A stretch of 64,000 nucleotides of DNA from Microbacterium sp. H1-D42 (GCF_022637555.1 NZ_CP093342.1:2356001-2420000), one strand, 5' to 3'; positions 44,142 to 52,301 are shown, counted from the stretch's first letter. A program made the numbers and translations. Notes: a model not told the origin generated them from the sequence alone.

Positions 44142-46057
44142 CAGCTTTCCAGTCGTGGCGTGCGGGTGCGGGCGGCACGTAGGCCGTTGAGGATCACGAT
44201 GACCTCGGCGACCTCGTGGACCAGGACGACAGCCGCGAGCCCCAGGACTCCGAAGAGTGCGAGCGGGAGCAGGGCGGTGATGATCAGCAGCGACAGGATG
44301 ATGTTCTGGTTGATGATCCGTCGACCGCGCCGGGCGTGATCGAACGCCCGCGGGATGAGGCGTAGATCATGGCCGGTGAAGGCCACGTCGGCGGATTCGA
44401 TCGCTGCGTCGGAGCCGGTCGCGCCCATCGCGATGCCGACGTCTGCGCCCGCGAGGGCGGGGGCATCGTTGATGCCGTCGCCGATCATCGCGACCGGTCC
44501 CGCCTTCGACAGTTCCCCGATCGCGGTCGCCTTGTCCTCCGGGCGCAGCTCCGCGCGCACGTCGCTGATCCCGGCCTGCGCAGCCAGGGCACGAGCGGTC
44601 CGGGCGTTGTCGCCGGTGAGCATCGTCACCCCGACGCCCTGGCCGGTGAGTGTCCGGACTACCTCGGGGACTTCAGGTCGCAGCTCGTCGCGGACGCCGA
44701 TCGCGGCGACCGGTGACCCGTCTCGGTGCACGATGACGACGGTCATGCCCTGCTCTTCCAGCGTTGCGACCCGCTCGACGAGGTCGCCGGCGTCCAGCCA
44801 GCGGGGACTGCCGACGGTGATTCTCGATCCGTCGATGGTGCCGTCAATACCGTGGCCGGCCTGCTCGGTCACATCTGCAGCTGCCGGTGTCCCCGGGGCT
44901 GCGGCGGTGATCGCTGAGGCAAGAGGATGTGTGCTGTGCTGCTCCAGCGCAGCCGCCCACGCCAACGCCTGGATCTCGGTTACACCGTTCGCGGTGAGCA
45001 CGGCGGTGACCACGGGCTCGTTGCGGGTGAGGGTGCCGGTCTTATCGACGGCGACGTGCCGGACCGTGCCGAAGCGCTCGAAAACGGCGCCGGACTTGAT
45101 GATCACACCGAACTTGCTCGCGGCGCCGATCGCAGCGACGACCGTCAGCGGGACCGAGATCGCCAGCGCACACGGAGACGCCGCGACCAGCACGACGAGC
45201 GCGCGGGTGATCCACACCTCCGGGTCCCCCAGCAGCGAACCGATAATCGCGACAAGCGCCGCGAGGATCAGAACGCCGGGCACCAGTGGGCGGGCGATCC
45301 TGTCCGCCAGACGGGCACGCTCGCCCTTGTCGGTCTGCGCTTTCTCGACCAGCTCCACGATCGTCGTGAGCGAGTTATCGGTGCCCGCAGCCGTCGCCTC
45401 AACCTCCAGCGCGCCGGCACTGTTGATCGCACCGGCCGACACAACATCGCCAGGCTCGACCTCGACCGGGATCGACTCCCCGGTGATCGCCGATGTGTCC
45501 AGGCTGGAGCGCCCGGATCGGACGATCCCATCGGTCGCGATCCGCTCACCCGGGCGGACCACCATGACCTGGCCAACCGTCAACTCTCTCGCCGGCACCT
45601 GCGCGGAGACACCGCCCTGCAGCACCGTCGCTGTCTCCGGCACGAGCTTCAGCAGTGCCCTTAGCCCGCCGCGGGCGCGGTCCATCGCCTTGTCCTCGAG
45701 CGCCTCAGCGATCGAGTACAAGAACGCCAGAGCTGCAGCCTCCTCCACGTACCCGAGGATGACTGCGCCGATCGCGCTGATCGTCATCAGCAACCCGATG
45801 CCGAGCTTGCCCTTGAATAGTTTCCGGATCGCGCCCGGCGTGAACGTCGACGCGCCCAGCAGTAGTCCGACCCAGAACAGCACCAACGCCGGGATCTCTA
45901 AGCCGGACCACTCGAGGATCAGACCCCCCAGGAACGCGACACCCGAGAAGATCGGCACCATGATCCCGCGGTCTTTCCACCAGGGCCGCTCAGCCTCTTC
46001 GTGTTCCTCTCCCGCCGTGGCGGCAGGCTCATGCTCGCAACCACACGCCTCGCTCAC
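44141..46057 (-). CDS. Heavy-metal P1B-type ATPase with SPC motif
   Basis: This 638-residue ATP-driven metal exporter lacks the usual N-terminal CxxC domain; it has only a short CGCEH segment and acidic/His residues. Motifs are TGES, the membrane metal site VAASPCALAISVPLT, the phosphorylated Asp in VDKTGTLT, HP in EQHSTHPLAS, and MIGDGINDAPALAGADVGIA. SPC instead of CPC, with a His-Glu pair in the last helix (LVHEVAEVIVILNGLR), places it near the P1B-4 group (Co/Zn/Cd/Fe). The GTG at 46057 overlaps the regulator stop (GTGA). The regulator suggests Cd or Pb as inducer. Confidence 0.9.
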   Translation of the reverse strand: MSEACGCEHEPAATAGEEHEEAERPWWKDRGIMVPIFSGVAFLGGLILEWSGLEIPALVLFWVGLLLGASTFTPGAIRKLFKGKLGIGLLMTISAIGAVILGYVEEAAALAFLYSIAEALEDKAMDRARGGLRALLKLVPETATVLQGGVSAQVPARELTVGQVMVVRPGERIATDGIVRSGRSSLDTSAITGESIPVEVEPGDVVSAGAINSAGALEVEATAAGTDNSLTTIVELVEKAQTDKGERARLADRIARPLVPGVLILAALVAIIGSLLGDPEVWITRALVVLVAASPCALAISVPLTVVAAIGAASKFGVIIKSGAVFERFGTVRHVAVDKTGTLTRNEPVVTAVLTANGVTEIQALAWAAALEQHSTHPLASAITAAAPGTPAAADVTEQAGHGIDGTIDGSRITVGSPRWLDAGDLVERVATLEEQGMTVVIVHRDGSPVAAIGVRDELRPEVPEVVRTLTGQGVGVTMLTGDNARTARALAAQAGISDVRAELRPEDKATAIGELSKAGPVAMIGDGINDAPALAGADVGIAMGATGSDAAIESADVAFTGHDLRLIPRAFDHARRGRRIINQNIILSLLIITALLPLALFGVLGLAAVVLVHEVAEVIVILNGLRAARTRTPRLES

Positions 46058-46413
46058 GCGCCAGCCCCCGCTCCGCAGCAGCCCGCCACCGTGCACGCCG
46101 AGTCCACGCACGGGGCGTGCACGTCGACAGCCAGCGTCACGTCCACCAGTGCGACGAGGGCAGCAGCTAGGTGCGGGTCGGCGATTTCGTATCGGGTCTG
46201 ACGGCCCTCCGGCTCGGCAACGACGATGCCGCAATCGCGCAGGCAGGTGAGGTGGTTCGACACGTTCGAGCGCGTCAGCTCCAGCCCGCGCGAGAGCACA
46301 GCGGGATAACTCGGTCCCTCGAGCAACGTCATTAAGATCCGGGAACGCGTCGGATCCGCCATGGCCCGGCCGAGTCGGTTCATCACATCAAGACGAGAAG
46401 CAATGGTCAGCAT
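46054..46413 (-). CDS. cmtR: CmtR-like ArsR/SmtB metal-sensing repressor
   Basis: This 119-residue winged-helix repressor senses Cd(II)/Pb(II) in its M. tuberculosis relative CmtR. The recognition region reads LTRSNVSNHLTCLRDCGIVV, where the two Cys match the CmtR metal ligands on the DNA-recognition helix. The third ligand appears as Cys in HAPCVDSAC, and further C-terminal cysteines (AGCCGAG) extend it. It is the first gene of the cmtR-ATPase-cadD-lspA operon, with every junction overlapping. An inverted repeat overlaps its -10 box. Confidence 0.92.
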   Translation of the reverse strand: MLTIASRLDVMNRLGRAMADPTRSRILMTLLEGPSYPAVLSRGLELTRSNVSNHLTCLRDCGIVVAEPEGRQTRYEIADPHLAAALVALVDVTLAVDVHAPCVDSACTVAGCCGAGAGA

Positions 46414-46419
46414 GCACTG

Positions 46420-46431
46420 AACTATACAGTT
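46420..46431 (-). promoter_or_regulatory. cmtR promoter and putative operator
   Basis: On the minus strand, TATAGT ends seven bases before the ATG, so the mRNA is probably leaderless. The -10 box is embedded in AACTGTATAGTT, whose ends AACT/AGTT are inverted repeats. A repressor bound here would block polymerase directly. Confidence 0.6.
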
Positions 46432-46497
46432 GCTGCTGACCTATCGCCAATCCTCCAGGACTGCAGGAGGCGATCGCCGCTCCATCCGAATACCTTC

Positions 46498-46580
46498 GCC
46501 CAAACCACCATCCGGCAAACGTTTATGGAGGGACTACCACCATCCCAGACAAGCCCCCGCCGCAAACGATCGTTATTGGC
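46498..46580 (+). repeat. Island site C, between modules 2 and 3
   Basis: It contains GCCCAAAC at 46498, CGTTTATGG at 46520 (22 bp on) and CGTTATTGG at 46571 (51 bp further), with the palindrome at 46559-46580. Spacings are identical to site B, while the central ~30 bp are unrelated. Confidence 0.7.
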
Positions 46581-46597
46581 AGTTGCAGCAGTGGTTG

Positions 46598-47596
46598 CTA
46601 TCGCCTTGATCGAGCTTTGAGGTGGGCATGGGCGGCGATCGCGACGGCAGCATCGGTGTCGGCGGCAAGTAGTTCCAAAGTCGAGTCCGCTGCCGCGCCC
46701 GGCATGGAAGCGAGCATCCCGACGAGGCGGCGGCGCCCGTCGGTGTCCGCTGCACTGCTAGCGACGCTCGCATGACGGGCGATGCGCGTCGCAACCTGCT
46801 CGTCTGTCGCGAGGATCTCGAGCGCGTCGCCGGCTTCGATATCCAAGTCACCGGCCGCCACCAGCGCGACCAGTGACGGAACGGCACGGTCGTCACCCTT
46901 CATCCCCGCGGTGATATGTGCCCGCGCGCGGATCTGCGGATCTGAGTGCGCGGTTTGCGCGGCGACCACCGCCAGCGATCCTGGCGTGCCAATCTTGAGC
47001 AACGCTTCGAGCGCGCGATGGCGTCGTTGCTGCCCGTCCGACTTGAGCGCTCCGCTGAGGGCGGGAACCGCGGTATCGCCGATTCGCGCTATCGACCAGA
47101 GGAGTGCGCCGGCCGCGTTCGGCTCTTTCTCGCGAAGCAAGGCTTCCACGAGAACCGCGGAGTTGCTTTCATCGACCGTGTCGAGCGACAAGGCCAACCG
47201 TTGCCGGTCGGACGCGCTACTGGAGTCGAACCCCCGAATGAGTTCGACGATGCGCAGCACGTCCGACCAATGGCGCGGCTCGCTCGCGTGCACTCTCTCG
47301 AGTCTCGAGAGAAGTTCTACGGTCGTTTCCAACTGCGCTCGGGCGCGCTCAGCGAGCTGTTCGACGAGCTTCCCGGGTGCGAAGTCGGCGGTGTCGAGGG
47401 TTGTCGAGATCTGCGCGAGGCTGAACCCGAGCGAGCGGAGGCTCTCTACGTGGAAGAGCCGTTGCACGTCCGCGTCCGTGTACTCGCGGTAGTCGCCGGC
47501 CGTGCGCGTCGACGGAGAAACGAGACCGATGCGGTCGTAGTGGCGCAGCATCCGTGCGCTGACGCCACTACGCCGCGCGACCTCGCCAATCAGCAC
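46598..47596 (-). CDS. MerR-family regulator fused to HEAT repeats
   Basis: This 332-residue protein has an N-terminal MerR winged helix (MLIGEVARRSGVSARMLRHY, YREYTDADVQRL), the dimerisation coiled coil (residues ~75-120), and about 200 residues of alpha-helical HEAT-like repeats (ALLWSIARIGDTAVPALSGA, ALEALLKIGTPGSLAVVA). The whole protein has no cysteine, so it is unlikely to bind thiophilic metal in the classical way. It follows the HEAT-only gene by two bases. The HEAT region may sense a protein or nucleic-acid partner, which is inference. Confidence 0.8.
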   Translation of the reverse strand: MLIGEVARRSGVSARMLRHYDRIGLVSPSTRTAGDYREYTDADVQRLFHVESLRSLGFSLAQISTTLDTADFAPGKLVEQLAERARAQLETTVELLSRLERVHASEPRHWSDVLRIVELIRGFDSSSASDRQRLALSLDTVDESNSAVLVEALLREKEPNAAGALLWSIARIGDTAVPALSGALKSDGQQRRHRALEALLKIGTPGSLAVVAAQTAHSDPQIRARAHITAGMKGDDRAVPSLVALVAAGDLDIEAGDALEILATDEQVATRIARHASVASSAADTDGRRRLVGMLASMPGAAADSTLELLAADTDAAVAIAAHAHLKARSRR

Positions 47597-47598
47597 AG

Positions 47599-48273
47599 TC
47601 AGTCCTGCCCGATCGTAGGTGCAGCACGCAGCGCGACCACACGCCGCGATTCGACGACCGCGGCCTCGAAGCTGTCGTCGGGGTGCGCCATGACATGTGC
47701 GGTGGCGAGGGCGTGAGCTCGAACGTCCGGGTCTCTGGACTCTGAGGCCTCCTCAACCACGTCTTCGGCCACAGGACCGAGCATGGCGATCGCACGACTC
47801 AGGCTCCGCCGAAGCTCACCATCACCCCGGCCAAAGTTCCTCCCCAACTCGCGGGCCAACGCGGCACGTTCATTCTCGGGCGCGAGCCCCGCCGCCGTAC
47901 GCCATGCGGTCTTGGCAACTTCCTCATCGGCATCGCGCAGCAGGGCAGTCGTGATCGCCGGCCATGCTCGAGGGTCCCGAAGCTTGGACAGACTGTGCAG
48001 CGCTTGACTGCGAGCCTGCGGGCTCGCCGAGCCGAGTTCCGGCAGCAGAAGATCGACGGCCTGAGTGCGATCGTGTCGGGTGATCGCCCACGTGAGCATG
48101 TCCCTCACGTAGAAATCTGGTTCCACCGCGCACCGGTCGATAAGGATCGGTAGATAGGCGTCGTCTGCATGGATGCCGGCCGTGAGAGCAGCCTGCAGGC
48201 GAGCGGACGCATCGCCTGCGCGCAGGGAATTGCTCAGTCGTGTTACCTGCGTAGTCGTGTTGTTTTCGTTCAT
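47599..48273 (-). CDS. HEAT-repeat protein, partner of the MerR-HEAT regulator
   Basis: This 224-residue protein is made of tandem HEAT-like helix pairs: TAGIHADDAYLPILIDRC, GSASPQARSQALHSLSKLRD, and RDADEEVAKTAWRTAAGLAP. It has no enzymatic motif that I recognise. HEAT repeats bind proteins, and the AlkC/AlkD glycosylases show they can bind DNA, but glycosylase residues are not evident. The ATG at 48273 is fixed by GGAGGT seven bases upstream. It is the first gene behind the MerR-type promoter and is cotranscribed with the regulator. Confidence 0.75.
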   Translation of the reverse strand: MNENNTTTQVTRLSNSLRAGDASARLQAALTAGIHADDAYLPILIDRCAVEPDFYVRDMLTWAITRHDRTQAVDLLLPELGSASPQARSQALHSLSKLRDPRAWPAITTALLRDADEEVAKTAWRTAAGLAPENERAALARELGRNFGRGDGELRRSLSRAIAMLGPVAEDVVEEASESRDPDVRAHALATAHVMAHPDDSFEAAVVESRRVVALRAAPTIGQD

Positions 48274-48293
48274 CAGAACCACCTCCGCATCAG

Positions 48294-48324
48294 ACTCCAC
48301 ACCTTGTCATCGTGTCAAGGTCAA
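48294..48324 (-). promoter_or_regulatory. MerR-type promoter with 19-bp spacer and palindromic operator
   Basis: On the minus strand, TTGACC (-35, 48324-48319) and TGGAGT (-10, 48299-48294) are 19 bp apart. The dyad ACCTTG...CAAGGT (48301-48321) occupies the spacer and overlaps the -35. This is the architecture activated by DNA distortion in MerR regulators, so the downstream MerR-HEAT protein is the likely controller. Confidence 0.75.
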
Positions 48325-48389
48325 GCGGCTTCTGACTCCATCTCCTTGAAGTGAGGATTATGGGCCGTGCCCCCGAGCTGATAGGTGAA

Positions 48390-48471
48390 GCCGAAAGCAT
48401 GTGCTCGCCGCCGACTACGGCAGGGCATCCGACTCGAGATGCACGCCCCGCCGCAAACGATCGTTTACGGC
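48390..48471 (+). repeat. Island site D (right boundary)
   Basis: It contains GCCGAAAG at 48390, CGACTACGG at 48412 (22 bp on) and CGTTTACGG at 48462 (50 bp further), with the palindrome at 48450-48471. It lies in a 456-bp stretch (48274-48729) that also holds the MerR promoter but no gene. Confidence 0.65.
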
Positions 48472-48530
48472 TGAGAGACGACAACTTAGCCATCGCACCT
48501 GACCGAATGCGCCTCGTCCGACGCACTTCA

Positions 48531-48600
48531 TGAGATTCCGACACTCCCGTGAGACACTCCCCTACAGCTTTCGTGAGACTCCGAGACTCTCCGTGAGATC
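48531..48600. repeat. Short TGAGA repeats beyond site D
   Basis: TGAGA(C/T) occurs at 48531, 48550, 48574 and 48594, mostly as CGTGAGA, in relatively AT-rich non-coding DNA. The function is unknown. Confidence 0.45.
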
Positions 48601-48729
48601 GGACAAAGCGACGGTGTTTTTGCAGAAGGTCTGACTTTCGCGACAGTCGTTACACTTCCGTGATCTTCTGGCGGCCAGAACTGTTCGCATATTCGTTCTA
48701 ATGTCGGTGGTAGTGACCATGATGGAGAC

Positions 48730-50363
48730 ATGGCAGTTTTCACCGAGTTCGAGCAACAGGCAGCGGTGCTCCGCGATCTGTTCGGCGACGATGTTCAGGT
48801 GGATGCGCTCACGGGAAGGATGTCGTCGTTCGGCAGCGAGAAGCTCGTGAGCGCACTGCAGGCCGCCTCTGCCCTCGCGCGATGCGCGGAACGCATCAGT
48901 TCGTCGGCGCTGGCCTGATCGCCACCCGTTCGACGCGTGTGGCCGGACAGGACGGGCTCGCGCAGACTCGTGGGCATCGCACGCCGGCAGCCCTCGTGCA
49001 GCAGATCACCGGCGTTGGCTACGCCGAGGCCCAGCGACACGTGCGACTGGGGCTGGCGATCCTCGAGACGGATGCCGCGCGGGGCAGCACACGTGACGAC
49101 GGCTCAGACTCGCAGAGACCACATGACCATGACCCTGGCTGCAACGGCACTGGCAGCCCTGGCAGCAATGACGCAGCGGATCATGACGATTCGGGTGCCG
49201 GAAGGCCCGGCTCAGACGGGTCGGACGGCGACAAACCGGCCGGTGACGAGTCGGAGGCTGGTGATGCTGGCACTGGTGCTGCTGACGGTGGTGAGCATAG
49301 TGGTCGGCGAATCCCCTGGCACGCGCCGCTGTCGACCGCGCTGATGCAGGGGCGGATCTCACCCGCCCAGCAGGACGCGATCCAGCGCGGTCTCGGCCAG
49401 CCGATCGAGGACTCTGACGACACGCACGCCGCCTGGACGGCAGCGGCCGAGCAACTCCTCGCAGATGCTGCAGAACGCACCGTCGAGGAGCTGCGCATCC
49501 AAGCACGTGCGATCCGGGACCAGCTCGATCCTGAGGGCGCGGCGCGCCGGTTCGCGGAACGGTACGAGCGACGCAGCTTCCGCACGTGGATCGATGCCGA
49601 CGGGCGCGAGCGCGGACACATCGAGTTCGAAGACGAAGGTGCTGCCTGGATGAGGGCCATCCGTGACGCAGCTCTCCGCCCACGGCGCGGTGGCCCGCGG
49701 TTCGTGGGCTCCGATGAGGTGCGGGAGGCCCGAGATCTGGCCGCCGACTCGCGAACGAACGATCAGCTGTTCTACGACCTGCTCATCGACCTGCTGCACG
49801 CGGGCGCTCTCGCTGACGCGAAGGACGTGTTCGGCACCCGCCAGGCGGGAGTGCGACTCGTGCAGGTGCAGGGCGCCGATGGCGTACCGACCAGCGCGCG
49901 CACCGAGGACTACGGCATGCCGGTGCCGTTCGCGAGCGTCCAACAGCGCATGTGTGAGAGCGGAGCCGCACGGGTCACCATCGATTCCTCCGGAAATCCG
50001 CTCGACGTCGGCCGAGAGCACCGACTTTTCACACCCCGGCAACGTATCGCCCTCGCCATACGCGACGGCGGATGCCGCTGGAGGGGCTGCGATCGGCCCG
50101 CGTCGTACTGTGAAGCCCATCACATCGACGAGTGGCATGCAGAAGGCGGCAGAACAGACGTCGCTCGTGGCATCCTGCTCTGCCGCCATCACCATATGCA
50201 GTTGCATCACAATAGCTGGCGCATCACACGCGACGGCACCGACGACTTCCTGCTTCATCCGCCGGGCGGCAAACCACCCATATGTCTGCGCCCCCGCACA
50301 GCCCTTGTAGCGGCGTGGGCGGGCATCGACCCACCGCCGAAGCGATTCCGGCCCGTGGCGTGA
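48730..50363 (+). pseudogene. DUF222/HNH endonuclease (13E12 family), frameshifted near 48915
   Basis: The first part (48730-48918) encodes an N-terminal DUF222 segment ending AASALARCAERISSSALA. The remainder reads LIATRSTRVAGQDGLAQ in the frame one base back and continues without a stop to 50363. It includes a Gly/Asp-rich linker and a C-terminal HNH domain with CRWRGCDRPASYCEAHHIDE and LLCRHHHMQLHH. A one-base deletion, sequencing error or -1 recoding after GCC at 48913-48915 would join them. Alternatively a shorter protein starts at 48882. The HNH ligands are intact, so loss may be recent. Confidence 0.75.
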
Positions 50364-50578
50364 TCAAGAACCGGCCGATTGTCGACCCCAGTTCGAGCCC
50401 ACCGCCGCAGTCACACCCGCCCGCAGTCGCACCGGTGCGTCCCGGGCAGACAGCGGTGCACACGTGTTGCAGAACAACGGCCATGCGGGACCCGCAGCGC
50501 ACCTCCATCGCGAGCATCCCGCACCAGTGCATTGCACGCCGCGTCCGATCGGCGCTCACTGCAGGTGATCGACCGCTC

Positions 50579-50584
50579 TACAGT
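50579..50584 (+). promoter_or_regulatory. -10 box TACAGT, leaderless promoter
   Basis: It lies seven bases before the GTG at 50592. The rest of the 228-bp gap before it shows no gene. Confidence 0.5.
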
Positions 50585-50591
50585 TGCTGAT

Positions 50592-51230
50592 GTGTCCGAC
50601 CCACGACCTCCCCGGCGCGCCGCCATGGCTGTCGCCGCCGCAGCCTGCGTCGCGTGGCTCTGGGCCGAGTCGATCGACCTGCGAGCGAACCGACGGGGGC
50701 TCGGCGCCGAGACCGGCCTCAGCCATCGCAGAAGACGAACCGATGCGGTGGTCGTGCTCGGCTACCGCAACCGCGGCGAGCGCGCCAACTTCGTCAATCG
50801 GTTCCGCGTGCGGGCGGGCATCCGATCCCTCGATCCTGCAGCGTCGACGTCACGGCTCGTGCTCTGCGGCGGCGCCGTCGGCGGTGAGACGCCCGAGGCG
50901 ATCGTCATGCAGAAGTACGCGCGCGAGGAGCTCGGTTTCCGCGGCGCCATAGCCCTCGATCTCGACAGCCGCTCCACGTGGGAGAACGTCACCAACGCCA
51001 TCCCTCATATCGAGCACGCCGACACCATCAAGATCGTCTCCAATGGGCCGCACGCCGAGATGGGGCGAGAGATCCTGTGGCAGCAACGCCCCGATCTCGC
51101 CGCACGTCTCGTCCGTGGCGCAGAGCACCGTTTCGGCGAGGCACCGGTGCTGAAGATCCTCAGCGCGCTGCGAATCGTGCAGGCCCGACTCAGCGGATCG
51201 CGCGTCAGCCGAGCCCGCGCTCCACGATGA
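50592..51230 (+). CDS. YdcF/SanA-type (DUF218) envelope protein
   Basis: This 212-residue protein has one N-terminal hydrophobic segment (AAMAVAAAACVAWLW) and a DUF218 domain. Typical motifs are DAVVVLGYRNRGERANFVNR, SRLVLCGGAVGGETPEA, DSRSTWENVTNA, and IKIVSNGPHAEMGREIL. Relatives (ElyC, SanA, YdcF) affect the peptidoglycan or envelope barrier, without a settled reaction. The GTG start is supported by the leaderless -10 box. Confidence 0.8.
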   Translation: MSDPRPPRRAAMAVAAAACVAWLWAESIDLRANRRGLGAETGLSHRRRRTDAVVVLGYRNRGERANFVNRFRVRAGIRSLDPAASTSRLVLCGGAVGGETPEAIVMQKYAREELGFRGAIALDLDSRSTWENVTNAIPHIEHADTIKIVSNGPHAEMGREILWQQRPDLAARLVRGAEHRFGEAPVLKILSALRIVQARLSGSRVSRARAPR

Positions 51231-51894
51231 ACTCCCCCACCAGCGGCGCGAGCGACGCGCCGACCTGATCGGCCGGGCGCTTTCGTCCCTTCACCTCGAA
51301 CGAATGACCGCCACCCTCGATCCACGCGATCCGGGCATCCTGGCATGCCGCGACAGCCTCCTCCAGCTGCGACAGCGGCTGCACGAACGGGTCGTTGGTG
51401 CCCTCGACGAACAACTGAGGTGGGCGCACAACAGGCAGGTGCTCCACCCGCGGCTTCTCCGGCCGCCCCGGCGGATGCAGCGGATACCCGAGGTAGACGA
51501 GGCCATCCACCTGCATTCCCTCGGCGGCCGCCATCGACGCCATCCGGCCACCGTACGACTTGCCGCACGCCCACACCGGCGCATTCGGCTCGGCCGAGTC
51601 TGCGGCATCCGCTTCCTCGGCACGGATCCACTCGACCACCGCGCGCCATGTCAGGATCGCGTGCGCCGCCGGTCCCGGCAGGCGCCGCCCCGCCTCGACA
51701 TACGGAAAGTTGAACCGCAGCGTCGTGAAGCCCTGCTCGCGCAGCGCGGCGGCGAAGCCGATGAGGAATGGATGCCCCATGCCCGCGCCTGCGCCGTGCG
51801 CGATCGCCACGACCCCGCGTGATTCCCCCGCCGGCCGCTCCCACGCCGAAGTCACCGTCACCGCGCCGTTCGGCAGCGGCACAGCGATGCTCAT
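51205..51894 (-). CDS. Alpha/beta hydrolase (dienelactone hydrolase-like)
   Basis: This 229-residue serine-hydrolase-fold protein has VVAIAHGAGAGMGHPF at the oxyanion region, a nucleophile elbow VWACGKSYGGRMASM (G-K-S-Y-G), acid region LFVEGTNDPFVQP and His in IEGGGHSFEVKGR. This is the KANSL3/Tex30-like hydrolase group found widely in bacteria. Its ATG overlaps the membrane-protein stop by ATGA and it ends a three-gene operon. Its 3' end overlaps the convergent YdcF-like gene by 26 bp. Confidence 0.8.
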   Translation of the reverse strand: MSIAVPLPNGAVTVTSAWERPAGESRGVVAIAHGAGAGMGHPFLIGFAAALREQGFTTLRFNFPYVEAGRRLPGPAAHAILTWRAVVEWIRAEEADAADSAEPNAPVWACGKSYGGRMASMAAAEGMQVDGLVYLGYPLHPPGRPEKPRVEHLPVVRPPQLFVEGTNDPFVQPLSQLEEAVAACQDARIAWIEGGGHSFEVKGRKRPADQVGASLAPLVGEFIVERGLG

Positions 51895-52301
51895 GACGCG
51901 CTCCGCGCGAACGGCAAGCGCACGATCTGACCGCGACGCGCGCGCAGGACGGCGAAGACTACGACGACCAGATGCACGACGCACGCCAGCGCGTAGAGCG
52001 CGATGGGGATGGCCTGTGGGAAGAATCCGGATGCCGCGGCGCTGGGCTGCGTCATGCGGATCAGCCCCCACACCAACTGCATCACGAGCAGCGCCGTAGT
52101 GACGAAGAGAAACGCGGTTCCCCAGCGCCGGGCCGATGTCGCGTTGGCCTTCGCCACCTCACCCTCGCGCGCCAGGGAACGGTAGGACGCCACCATCCCG
52201 CCTCCCGCCACGAGCGGACCGAGCAGCGGAATCGGCAGCAGCACGAGCAGCCCCCACGCCCAGGCGGACGCTCCGGTGACTGACCGTGACGCGGAGGTCA
52301 T
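51891..52301 (-). CDS. Small integral membrane protein
   Basis: This 136-residue protein has three or four hydrophobic helices (AWAWGLLVLLPIPLLGPLVA, AFLFVTTALLVMQLVWGLI, IALYALACVVHLVVVVFAVL). The pattern is that of DUF4870-like small membrane proteins, but I cannot assign a family. It overlaps both neighbours by four bases, so it is coupled in the operon with the stress-protein-like gene upstream and the hydrolase downstream. Confidence 0.7.
   Translation of the reverse strand: MTSASRSVTGASAWAWGLLVLLPIPLLGPLVAGGGMVASYRSLAREGEVAKANATSARRWGTAFLFVTTALLVMQLVWGLIRMTQPSAAASGFFPQAIPIALYALACVVHLVVVVFAVLRARRGQIVRLPFARSAS

Noticed and set aside
41016..48471. Classical integron
   Set aside because: No integrase gene is present, and the ends do not fit the GTTRRRY/RYYYAAC consensus of attC. 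Only the general architecture is similar.
41016..48471. XerC/XerD pdif modules or Tn3 res sites
   Set aside because: The palindrome lacks the 11-6-11 dif pattern and no resolvase or transposase gene or terminal repeats were seen.
48670..48729. LexA/SOS box before the DUF222-HNH gene
   Set aside because: GAAC/GTTC words occur, but the spacing does not fit the actinobacterial LexA consensus.
40939..50363. Prophage or ICE
   Set aside because: There are no structural, packaging, relaxase or integrase genes. Content is resistance and regulatory only.
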